Of a DNA stretch of 26,855 nt, positions 6,573 through 13,226 are shown piece by piece. The notes below the pieces were generated by a model that was not told the origin of the DNA, searched no databases, and saw only the letters and a program-made list of their open reading frames with translations. Each line of letters opens with the position of its first letter. Positions within the stretch are counted from its first letter, which is position 1. Origin of the DNA: Alphaproteobacteria bacterium UBA3002 (GTDB lineage: Bacteria > Pseudomonadota > Alphaproteobacteria > Rickettsiales > UBA3002); assembly GCA_002346425.1 (NCBI GenBank), contig DDZS01000015.1, positions 1 through 26,855 on the forward strand, given 5' to 3'. The position numbers and the translations under genes are program-made.

Positions 6573-9500
6573 TTAACGGTTGCCTAAGAAGACACCGCCC
6601 ACCCGAACATCGTTGGTTATGTCATGCACCTCCAGATTTCCGCCAATATCGGCTGCCGGATTGGTCGAATCCATTCCAAATAAAGCGCCGGAAACCTGGC
6701 CTGTGGCATCTGCCGCGACCGCGTCTCCGTTACTATCGATGCCGCCGACGCTGTTGCTGAAGGTGAGATATTGACCTGTAGCAGCCGTCATATCAATCGG
6801 TCCCGAAGCTTCCTGTATGCCATTGATGGTTTGCCCGGTGGTCGTGCCTGTATACGCGTCCGCGCTACCGTTAAACCCAAAGGCGACAGTACCATCACCT
6901 GTGCCGAAGCCGTGATCCACCACACCAATAAACGATTTCATTTCGCGATTGGCCAGATTGACGTTGGCATCGAAGCTTCCACTGACATTTTTCAAGTTAT
7001 TTGAACCATCTGTCGCATTGGCCAGAATGCCACCAGAAAATGTAACATCCGTTGTCATGGTATTAAGCTTACTTGAAACATCAGTATCATCATTATCAGT
7101 TAATATACCTACCACATAGGGGACCATCGCGGTTTTCATATTGCTACCGTTCACTTGCACATCTGTTGCCCACACACCCCAATGCGTATAGTCACAACTC
7201 GAACATATTGTTGTGTTGGTATTGCCGCCCGGCGCGATAAGGACACCTTTCTGGGCAGTATCTTCATACGCATAATAATCTTTTTGCAGCGCGGCTTTCT
7301 CTGCCGAACCGCCGAAAGTTAAAGCAGACCCATTATAATTTTTGACTTGGTACGCGCCAGAATAGGCATTGATTGAGGCGCTGCCCATGCGGGTAGGAGT
7401 GACAAGGATATCCATCTCACCGGTCACAATACTAGTTGTGCTACTATTTCCAATCACGCCGCCTGTAAAACCATGATAATCAGAAACGGTTGTGCCGATA
7501 TTTTGTTGTGGAGACAGATTATTTGCCCGTGTATCTGCGACCGCTGCTTGCGATCCATGGGCGCCATTAGTTGTTTGCGTCTGTAAAATCAGTGCATTAA
7601 TCGGATTATCTGCCGGTGATTCATCCTCATTTATTGCATGCGGATTACTAAAGAGTTCATCCAAATGCGACGCGCTGGTTCCTTTTACTTTCGAAATTTC
7701 ATTCGAATGAATACCGTTAGATTCATCCCGGTCGGACATGTTCCATTGATAGAATTTACCATTCAACACATCCCCACCGATACGCTCATCATTATCTATT
7801 GGATTAACGCTGCCGGAGGGTTTGACGTTCCCAAAAGCGGCAATCATCGTTGGGGTTGGATCGGTGGCATTGCCATATGTATTGCCCATAAAATCGACAA
7901 AGCTGGTTATATAGCGCTTGTAACCCCAATCCACCAGCAAGCCCATACGGTTTGAATTTGCGGCCCCGGCAAGATAACCATCGCTTGGCGAATTCGTCAG
8001 CCAGCCGCTGGAATTCCAGCTATTATAATTATAGATGCCAAATTCCGGGTCTCCGCCAGAATCCAAATGTCCATGCAGGTCTGGCAAAAAGCTATAATTA
8101 ATGAGGCGCTGTGTCGGCATACCGCTGTTAATGGGCTGATTTGCCGCCAATGCTTTCGTATCAAAATACATATATTCCAGATTAGCGCGCACGGTGGTGT
8201 TATCGAGCGTGCCATTAAACCCATGCTGCACTAGGGATGTACCAAGATAGCCATTTATATAGAAGATATCATCAGGGTTTCCAGCGTCCTGATCTGCGTC
8301 CCACTGCATTGCGTAATAGTTAAACGCATTGTGTGCCGTGCTTAGGCTGACGCCTTTAAACCCTACCGTAGTATCTTCAATACCTTCGCTGGTTTCGAAC
8401 ACGTTGTTGGACGAAATAAGGGGGTTGTAACCCGCGGACAGGTTATTGGTGGCCGACCCTTGATTGATCAACGAACCAATCACATAATTTTCTGAGGAGG
8501 GAGAAACAGCAGTTCCATCTTTTTCTTTCGATTCCATGAGGAAATGAAAATTGGATGTTGATGGGTCAATCGTAGCTGTTATTTTGGCGCGTTCTTTAGT
8601 GGGGGTGCCGCCATCGGTGTCTTGCAAGAAAAACTGCCCGCGATGGGTAACAGGTAAGCCCTGACCGCCATTGGCCGTGGTGTGCCATGGTAGTACGGCA
8701 GGCCCATTCGTATCCCACGCGGTTTGATTGCCGAAGAAGTCTGTCCCGACATATGTGATTTCGGCAGTGTTGGAGGCAGTCTGGCCATTCTCATCGCTGA
8801 CCGTATAAGAGAAGCTGATATGACGTTGTTCGCCAGGGGCCAAATCACCGGAAAGCCAAGTAGTGACATGACCATTTTGATCAACCATCACTCCGCTTCC
8901 ACCGCTCTCCTCTTGGATACTATAAATGGTACTGCCGCCCCCATCCAAGGTTTCGTACATAGTATATTGCGTTGAATCTACCGTTACTTCGCTAATCAGG
9001 AGTGTATTGCCGGTATCGTTTGAAAGCAGGTTATAGCTCTGGGTGTCGTTTTCTGGAATAGAGAAGATATCCGCAACTACAGTGGGTTTGGCTGTTGGTG
9101 GGGTAGGCGTTGGTGGCGGTGGGTTCGGCGTTGGCGGGTTGTTATCTACAATGGGAGCAGTCGGCGGGTTGCTCGTGCCTGGAGGAGGGGTCGTATTTCC
9201 CCCTGCCGGAGGGTTCGTGGTGCCACCATTATTGCCCCCTGCGGGCGGGGTTTGATTGCCTCCGGGCTGGCTCGGGGTTACGGGCGTCACTGGGGTGACC
9301 GGCGTGGTGACATTCACCGTAGTCGTATTGCTGTTTTTAACCAGATCTTTGTCGGCCCCATTGATGAAATTAATGAAGTCATTTATGACGTTGCCGCTAT
9401 TACGATCGCCGGGAGTGGCGATCTGGAAATCGAGCTTGCCGTCATTATTGGCGTCACCGCCTTTTTCGACGAAATTTTTGACACCGGAACGCACATCTTC

Positions 9501-10406
9501 CTGTGCCGTGCCGCCGGACTCTACATCCACGGTGACCACTGGCTTATCGTTGCTAAGCGTAGCATTAGCGCTGCTGGTAGAAGATGACGTGCCATCACTA
9601 GATGTACTCGTGGTGGAGGATTGACTTGTTGTACCTGGCTTAGTGCCGCTGTTAGACGCGCCATCCGAGCTTTTGGATGCTGTGCCGCCTGCGGTGCGAT
9701 CCGCTGCGGATCCTTTTTGTTCCATTTTTTGTTCAATCGTATTTGTGCCCGAGGAGGGTAGAGCGGCATTGGTAGCGGCGCGGGTCGGGGAATTGCTCAT
9801 ACGGTTTTGTAAAACGGCCGGGGGCAGGGCAATTGGCGCGCCACCGCCAGCATTCACGCCCAAGCCTTGTCCGAAGGCGGTCACACTTACGGGTGCGCCA
9901 CCATCATTGCCCTGCATGGTTAATTCTTTACCAAAGACGAAAATTGCATCGGTTTTACCACCGGCATCGACAAAGGTATCGGCGATGCCGCCGCGAATAC
10001 CAATCGTGGAAACAGGCGTCGTAATCTTGACGGGCTTCTGCTTGGTTAGCGCGCCGCCGATAAAGCGCAACGCGCCTTTGGCGGAGCTTAGCGTCATCGT
10101 CCCGTTCTTGCTTTCGGGATTGTAGACGAATGTATCAATCACCACTTCCGAATTGGGCGAAACGGTCAGGGCGGATTTGTCTTCAAACATGATCTGCGCC
10201 GAGCCTTGGCCATTGGTCAGGATCGTATCGTTCAGGTAAATCTTATCGCCGCTTTTAATCTCACGGGTGCTACCGTCCTCGGCACGTACGGTCACCGTAG
10301 GATTTGCTGCCCCCACGACACCGACCTGTGTCGCTGCGAATGTCGCTGAGCTTAATAAAGTGACCGCGGTAAACGCAGCGAAATTGAGTGCAGTAATGTC
10401 ACGCAT
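6573..10406 (-). CDS. Giant exported FecR-domain protein with TbpB-like C-terminal barrel; candidate Slam cargo
   Basis: The 1277-residue protein has a Sec signal peptide (about 1-25, no lipobox Cys). A FecR domain follows (about 35-165, with SGDKIYLNDTILTNGQGSAQ and PVSTIGIRGG), then a Ser/Thr-rich linker (about 225-290), a Pro/Gly-rich linker (about 362-443), and a cadherin/VCBS-like domain (about 445-555, with LLSNDT and ISFSYTVSDENG). A long Asn/Gly-rich beta region of unknown fold comes next. The last 150 residues are barrel-like strands ending LEVHDITNDVRVGGVFLGNR, which resembles the C-terminal barrel of TbpB-type Slam substrates. A CSSCDYTHWGVW motif precedes it, and those Cys appear to be the only two in the protein. 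AGGGGGAA precedes ATG 10406. The gene follows the small TPR gene by 27 bases, forming an operon. The cargo role is inferred; ligand unknown. Confidence 0.8.
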   Translation of the reverse strand: MRDITALNFAAFTAVTLLSSATFAATQVGVVGAANPTVTVRAEDGSTREIKSGDKIYLNDTILTNGQGSAQIMFEDKSALTVSPNSEVVIDTFVYNPESKNGTMTLSSAKGALRFIGGALTKQKPVKITTPVSTIGIRGGIADTFVDAGGKTDAIFVFGKELTMQGNDGGAPVSVTAFGQGLGVNAGGGAPIALPPAVLQNRMSNSPTRAATNAALPSSGTNTIEQKMEQKGSAADRTAGGTASKSSDGASNSGTKPGTTSQSSTTSTSSDGTSSSTSSANATLSNDKPVVTVDVESGGTAQEDVRSGVKNFVEKGGDANNDGKLDFQIATPGDRNSGNVINDFINFINGADKDLVKNSNTTTVNVTTPVTPVTPVTPSQPGGNQTPPAGGNNGGTTNPPAGGNTTPPPGTSNPPTAPIVDNNPPTPNPPPPTPTPPTAKPTVVADIFSIPENDTQSYNLLSNDTGNTLLISEVTVDSTQYTMYETLDGGGSTIYSIQEESGGSGVMVDQNGHVTTWLSGDLAPGEQRHISFSYTVSDENGQTASNTAEITYVGTDFFGNQTAWDTNGPAVLPWHTTANGGQGLPVTHRGQFFLQDTDGGTPTKERAKITATIDPSTSNFHFLMESKEKDGTAVSPSSENYVIGSLINQGSATNNLSAGYNPLISSNNVFETSEGIEDTTVGFKGVSLSTAHNAFNYYAMQWDADQDAGNPDDIFYINGYLGTSLVQHGFNGTLDNTTVRANLEYMYFDTKALAANQPINSGMPTQRLINYSFLPDLHGHLDSGGDPEFGIYNYNSWNSSGWLTNSPSDGYLAGAANSNRMGLLVDWGYKRYITSFVDFMGNTYGNATDPTPTMIAAFGNVKPSGSVNPIDNDERIGGDVLNGKFYQWNMSDRDESNGIHSNEISKVKGTSASHLDELFSNPHAINEDESPADNPINALILQTQTTNGAHGSQAAVADTRANNLSPQQNIGTTVSDYHGFTGGVIGNSSTTSIVTGEMDILVTPTRMGSASINAYSGAYQVKNYNGSALTFGGSAEKAALQKDYYAYEDTAQKGVLIAPGGNTNTTICSSCDYTHWGVWATDVQVNGSNMKTAMVPYVVGILTDNDDTDVSSKLNTMTTDVTFSGGILANATDGSNNLKNVSGSFDANVNLANREMKSFIGVVDHGFGTGDGTVAFGFNGSADAYTGTTTGQTINGIQEASGPIDMTAATGQYLTFSNSVGGIDSNGDAVAADATGQVSGALFGMDSTNPAADIGGNLEVHDITNDVRVGGVFLGNR
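9079..9318 (-). repeat. Low-complexity Pro/Gly/Thr-rich linker inside the FecR gene
   Basis: This stretch encodes short imperfect repeats of the kinds PVTPVTPVTP, PPAGGN and NPPTPNPPPP, about 80 residues (362-443). It is a flexible spacer separating the FecR domain from the cadherin-like and C-terminal domains. Its length could vary between strains by slippage. Several antisense open frames here are only its complement. Confidence 0.8.
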
Positions 10407-10433
10407 GACAGATTCCCCCTGATACTAGTCGAA

Positions 10434-10868
10434 TTATAATTTTTGTAGATATTCGTTGGCGCCCGCGATGATTTCCGGTTTCGGCATGCTGCCATCGCGT
10501 TTCGCCTGCGTCGCTTCTTCGAGATAGCTGCGCGCCACATCTTTGGAGCCTAAGAGATAATAAAGGATGCCGATTTCCAGTTTTAGCTTCGGCGTATCCG
10601 GATTGGAGATCAACAAACGCTCCAGCGGTGGGATGGCGGCTTCGTAATCACCCATTTCTACCGCAAGATTCGAATATTCCAGCGTTTTGTCCACATCGGT
10701 CGGATTGGCCATCAGTTCCTGATAGAGGCTATCGAACCGCGCCTGTTTTGCTGACAGTGATTCCGCATGTACATGCGAATATGCCGCGAACACCGCCATG
10801 CCAGTAATGCTAAGCATATAACAGAAGCGTGTGAATGCCGAAACCGGCGTTGTTTTTGATTTTGCCAT
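10434..10868 (-). CDS. Small exported TPR protein, upstream of FecR gene
   Basis: The 144-residue protein has an N-terminal hydrophobic segment that acts as signal peptide or anchor (about 14-35, ending HVHAES). Two to three TPR units follow (LEYSNLAVEMGDYEAAIPPLERLLISNP and LEIGILYYLLGSKDVARSYLEEATQ). It probably sits in the periplasm. GGAG lies nine bases before ATG 10868. The FecR gene starts 27 bases downstream, so the two are an operon. The TPR units resemble in spacing those at the N-terminus of the Slam-like protein at 1931-3400, so it may act as a periplasmic partner of the FecR protein or of its export. No catalytic residues are seen and the function is otherwise unknown. Confidence 0.8.
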   Translation of the reverse strand: MAKSKTTPVSAFTRFCYMLSITGMAVFAAYSHVHAESLSAKQARFDSLYQELMANPTDVDKTLEYSNLAVEMGDYEAAIPPLERLLISNPDTPKLKLEIGILYYLLGSKDVARSYLEEATQAKRDGSMPKPEIIAGANEYLQKL

Positions 10869-10998
10869 AGGTTTTGTCTCCCTGATTACGACAAGAATAC
10901 CGAAGGGCTATTAAAAAAGTGTTAATCGCCCCTGTATTTTTTTACAAAATTATGCGATGCAGGAATGTAAGGGAAAACACGATACGGGAGAGTGCATT

Positions 10999-11478
10999 AT
11001 GCAGGTTATGCCAAACCGGTTTGCCAAGAAAGACGAGATTATTTTTGAGCAAAATGAAAGTGCTGACGAAGGCATGTTTTATATTTGCTATGGAAAAGTG
11101 TTGGTAACGCATACGGACAGTAACGGGCAGCGTCATATGAGCGAGCTGGGTGAAGGCGAGGCATTTGGCGAGATGGCGCTGATCAATTCCGATGTGCGTA
11201 ATGCCACCGTGTCGGCCAAAGAGGATTGCGGTTTTCTCGTCATCACGCGCGCGGGATTTCAAGAGAAGGTTAAATTACTGGAGCCGATCATGCGCGGTGC
11301 GTTTCGAACCTTCGTGGTGACGATCCGTAGTCTGCTGGAACAGCGCGAAAAACTAGATCGTGAGAAACAGCAATTGCGCGCACAGCTTAAGCAGGTGCAA
11401 ACGCACGAAATATTGCCACCGCTTGCCGATGCGAAAGAAGATGCTGCTTTGCCGGAAGGGCGTAAGCTGCAATTTTAA
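10999..11478 (+). CDS. Cyclic-nucleotide-binding domain protein with C-terminal coiled coil
   Basis: The protein has 159 residues. A complete CNB beta-roll spans about 8-110, with phosphate-binding cassette FGEMALINSDVRNATV (56-71); Glu58 and Arg67 are kept, so cAMP or cGMP binding is likely. It is followed by a charged helix (LLEQREKLDREKQQLRAQLKQVQ, about 112-136) that reads as a coiled coil for dimerisation. There is no helix-turn-helix, so it is not a CRP-type activator. ATG 10999 is chosen because GGGAG lies eight bases upstream; an in-frame ATG at 10957 has no ribosome site. It is divergent from the TPR/FecR operon and overlaps the stop of the hydrolase gene by four bases. It is a candidate effector of the nearby cyclase. 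Confidence 0.85.
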   Translation: MQVMPNRFAKKDEIIFEQNESADEGMFYICYGKVLVTHTDSNGQRHMSELGEGEAFGEMALINSDVRNATVSAKEDCGFLVITRAGFQEKVKLLEPIMRGAFRTFVVTIRSLLEQREKLDREKQQLRAQLKQVQTHEILPPLADAKEDAALPEGRKLQF

Positions 11479-12314
11479 GGGTTGAGGACGAGGCTTAAGC
11501 CTTCGCGGGCCACATAATCGGTGTGATTGGGGCGAAGGCTACGAAGCTTCTCTAACCGTTCGTCTAGCCCGTTATCTCCCATATTCGGATCATGGTGGAA
11601 GAGCACAAGCGACTTCACATTCGCCGCCTCAGCTAAGCGCACGCCTTCCTGCCAGGTCGAATGGCCCCACCCAACGAAGCGATCAAAAGATGCATCGTCA
11701 AAGGTGCTATCGTAAATAAATACGTCGGCATCGCGAATGAAAGCGATCAAGGCCTGATTCAGCCCATCGCGTATATGTTCGACATCGGTAACGTAACACG
11801 CGCTGTGACCGGCGTAATTGACACGATAGGCCGTCGCCCGATCAGGGTGATTTAGAGGAAGAGTCTGAATTTCTATCCCATGCTCTGTCAAATGCGTCAG
11901 AGTTTCCCCAGCATTAAAGTCGTGATAGCGAATATCGGCCTTCAGGAAATCGAGTGTCAGCGGAAAGATCGGTGGCGACATCACGCGAGACAACGTGTCA
12001 TACAGATTATAGCCATCCGCTTTCAAATGCCCGGCCCAGATATCGAGTTCCATGCCTTTTTGATAGGCAGGGCTGAAAAAAGGGAAGCCGAGTATATGGT
12101 CGATATGGGTATGCGACAGGAAAAGCTGCATTTTCTTTAAATCTTGCTGCTCACCCATCGGGAAAATTCCGGTGCCGGCATCGAAAATCAGTACCTGATC
12201 GCCGCAGCGCATTTCCACGCAAGATGTCTGGCCGCCATAGCGGATCGTGTTGGTCCCGGGTGTCGGCGCGCTGCCGCGCACTCCCCAGAATCTGACTTTG
12301 AACGGTTGCTGCAT
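11475..12314 (-). CDS. Metallo-beta-lactamase-fold hydrolase (COG1235/PhnP-like)
   Basis: The protein has 279 residues, cytoplasmic, no signal peptide. It opens with FWGVRGSAPTPGTNTIRYGG, typical of a broad COG1235-type family. The metal motif HTHIDH is at 68-73, followed by later ligands in NHPD, YVTDVEH and LFHHDP. Related enzymes act as phosphodiesterases on cyclic phosphate, nucleotide or RNA substrates; the substrate here cannot be read from sequence. ATG 12314 is preferred over the longer frame from 12449 because AGGGA lies five bases upstream and the family start motif follows at once. The gene is tail-to-tail with a CNB gene, overlapping by four bases. Given a nearby cyclase, cyclic-nucleotide hydrolysis is possible but unproven. 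Confidence 0.85.
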   Translation of the reverse strand: MQQPFKVRFWGVRGSAPTPGTNTIRYGGQTSCVEMRCGDQVLIFDAGTGIFPMGEQQDLKKMQLFLSHTHIDHILGFPFFSPAYQKGMELDIWAGHLKADGYNLYDTLSRVMSPPIFPLTLDFLKADIRYHDFNAGETLTHLTEHGIEIQTLPLNHPDRATAYRVNYAGHSACYVTDVEHIRDGLNQALIAFIRDADVFIYDSTFDDASFDRFVGWGHSTWQEGVRLAEAANVKSLVLFHHDPNMGDNGLDERLEKLRSLRPNHTDYVAREGLSLVLNP

Positions 12315-12331
12315 AGGTTCCCTTTTCCAAG

Positions 12332-12361
12332 AGTTTAGGCAAAATGTCATGCAACTGTCAC
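12332..12361 (-). promoter_or_regulatory. Candidate promoter for the MBL-fold hydrolase
   Basis: On the minus strand GTGACA (complement of 12356-12361) and TAAACT (complement of 12332-12337) are 18 bases apart, placing the transcript start about 11 bases before ATG 12314. The -10 box is only a moderate match. Confidence 0.35.
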
Positions 12362-12398
12362 ACAAACTTGTTACCATTTGCTTAAATCTGGCAAAAAT

Positions 12399-12404
12399 AA
12401 GGAG
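12399..12404 (+). promoter_or_regulatory. Ribosome-binding site that selects a TTG start
   Basis: AAGGAG lies six bases before TTG 12411. It is the only strong Shine-Dalgarno sequence near the start of the following small membrane-protein gene, so it favours TTG 12411 over the longer open frame from TTG 12378. Confidence 0.6.
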
Positions 12405-12410
12405 CAACTG

Positions 12411-12770
12411 TTGGAAATTCTCGGCCCTGTGACCATTGGCACGATGCAAGTGGTGAAGCTGGTCACGAAAGTGGCGATCGCAGCGACGGCGGTCGCATGC
12501 GTGGCAACAGGCCTGAATATTCTGACCAGCGGCGCTTTAGGCGGTTCTTTAGCAGAGACGACAGGCACGGATTTCGGACTCTCGCGCTTAGGCGGGGCGA
12601 CGGTGAGCGACGCGATTGCCCCACTATTAGGATTTTTAGGCGCGTGTGGTGTTTGGGAAGTCGCGGACTGGATTCAAGGCAAATTAGAAGTAAATCACAC
12701 AAAAAATGCGCAAGAACGTGAATTAGCACGGCTGGAACGCGTGCATGGGCAACCCCTGAGTCGCATCTAA
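12411..12770 (+). CDS. Small membrane protein of unknown function
   Basis: The protein has 119 residues and I recognise no family. It has a long hydrophobic Ala/Val-rich segment (about 13-40, VVKLVTKVAIAATAVACVATG) and a second one (about 63-85, SDAIAPLLGFLGACGVW), then a charged tail (KNAQERELARLERVHG). That fits a two-pass inner-membrane protein with a cytoplasmic C-terminus. The TTG start is chosen from the Shine-Dalgarno at 12399. Its TAA shares a base with the next gene's ATG (TAATG), so both are made from one mRNA. It is divergent from the MBL-fold gene. Codon use and coupling make it likely real. Confidence 0.6.
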   Translation: MEILGPVTIGTMQVVKLVTKVAIAATAVACVATGLNILTSGALGGSLAETTGTDFGLSRLGGATVSDAIAPLLGFLGACGVWEVADWIQGKLEVNHTKNAQERELARLERVHGQPLSRI

Positions 12771-13030
12771 TGCCGACTATTGGCGAACAAAGCTATATTA
12801 TCCTGCTTTGTAAAGGCCAGATGGCCGATGCAACGCCCTATTGGGCCTATCTCAAAATGAGTGTCTTGCAAGCCAAAGGGTTAAAAGCCGCCCAAGCGAG
12901 CGGGCAACCTTTTTCGTTACAGGACTTCGGCGAGATATTAGCCTGGGGAAAAGAGGCGGAAGTACCTGCAGAGATCCGCACTGCGATGGAACGAGATCAC
13001 CGCGTATCGCATGAATTACCTGCCTTTTAA
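12770..13030 (+). CDS. Hypothetical small cytoplasmic protein
   Basis: The protein has 86 residues with no signal or membrane segment. It begins MPTIGEQSYIILLCKG and continues with YWAYLKMSVLQAKGLKAAQASG, then FSLQDFGEILAWGKEAEVPAEI and a charged tail. The alternating hydrophobic pattern looks like a compact alpha/beta fold. I do not recognise a function. The ATG overlaps the upstream stop by one base, so translation is probably coupled to the small membrane protein, suggesting the two act together. A GC-rich hairpin lies just after the stop. Confidence 0.6.
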   Translation: MPTIGEQSYIILLCKGQMADATPYWAYLKMSVLQAKGLKAAQASGQPFSLQDFGEILAWGKEAEVPAEIRTAMERDHRVSHELPAF

Positions 13031-13061
13031 TTAAGAAAAACCCCGCCGAAGCGGGGCTTAA
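13031..13061. terminator. GC-rich hairpin after the small-gene pair
   Basis: CCCCGC (13041-13046) pairs with GCGGGG (13051-13056) around CGAA. TTAAG (13031-13035) and CTTAA (13057-13061) form an outer arm interrupted by AAAAA. The T-run follows the stem only on the minus strand (complement of 13036-13040). For the plus-strand genes it is therefore an imperfect terminator, though the position suits one. Confidence 0.5.
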
Positions 13062-13191
13062 GGAAAGAGTGAGTGTGGAATGTGAAATGGTAGAATGACC
13101 AAACCAAATTCCTCTTCACTGTGCCAGTTATATGTTAACAAAAAGTTAAAAATATAGCTGATTTGACTAAAATAATTAATATTTAAAGCCG

Positions 13192-13219
13192 TTGCCTCTC
13201 TTAATGGAAACGCTATACT
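13192..13219 (+). promoter_or_regulatory. Strong promoter for astC with leaderless start
   Basis: TTGCCT (13192-13197) and TATACT (13214-13219) are 16 bases apart. Only seven bases separate the -10 box from ATG 13227, so transcription should start at or next to the A of the start codon. No Shine-Dalgarno lies before that ATG, which agrees with leaderless translation. Confidence 0.6.
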
Positions 13220-13226
13220 GCTGGGC

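Noticed and set aside
9043..9624. Several plus-strand open frames opposite the FecR gene
   Set aside because: They are Gly/Val/Leu-rich complements of the Pro/Ser/Thr linkers, with no ribosome sites and no motif.
10941..10969. Promoter for the second CNB gene (TTTACA and AATGTA, 17 apart)
   Set aside because: The -10 match is too poor to list as a feature.
12315..12449. N-terminal extension of the MBL-fold hydrolase
   Set aside because: The family start motif begins at residue 7 from ATG 12314 and a ribosome site lies just upstream; the extra 45 codons cross the likely promoter.
13041..13056. Strong plus-strand terminator after the small-gene pair
   Set aside because: The T-run is on the wrong side for plus-strand transcription, so it was listed only as an imperfect hairpin.
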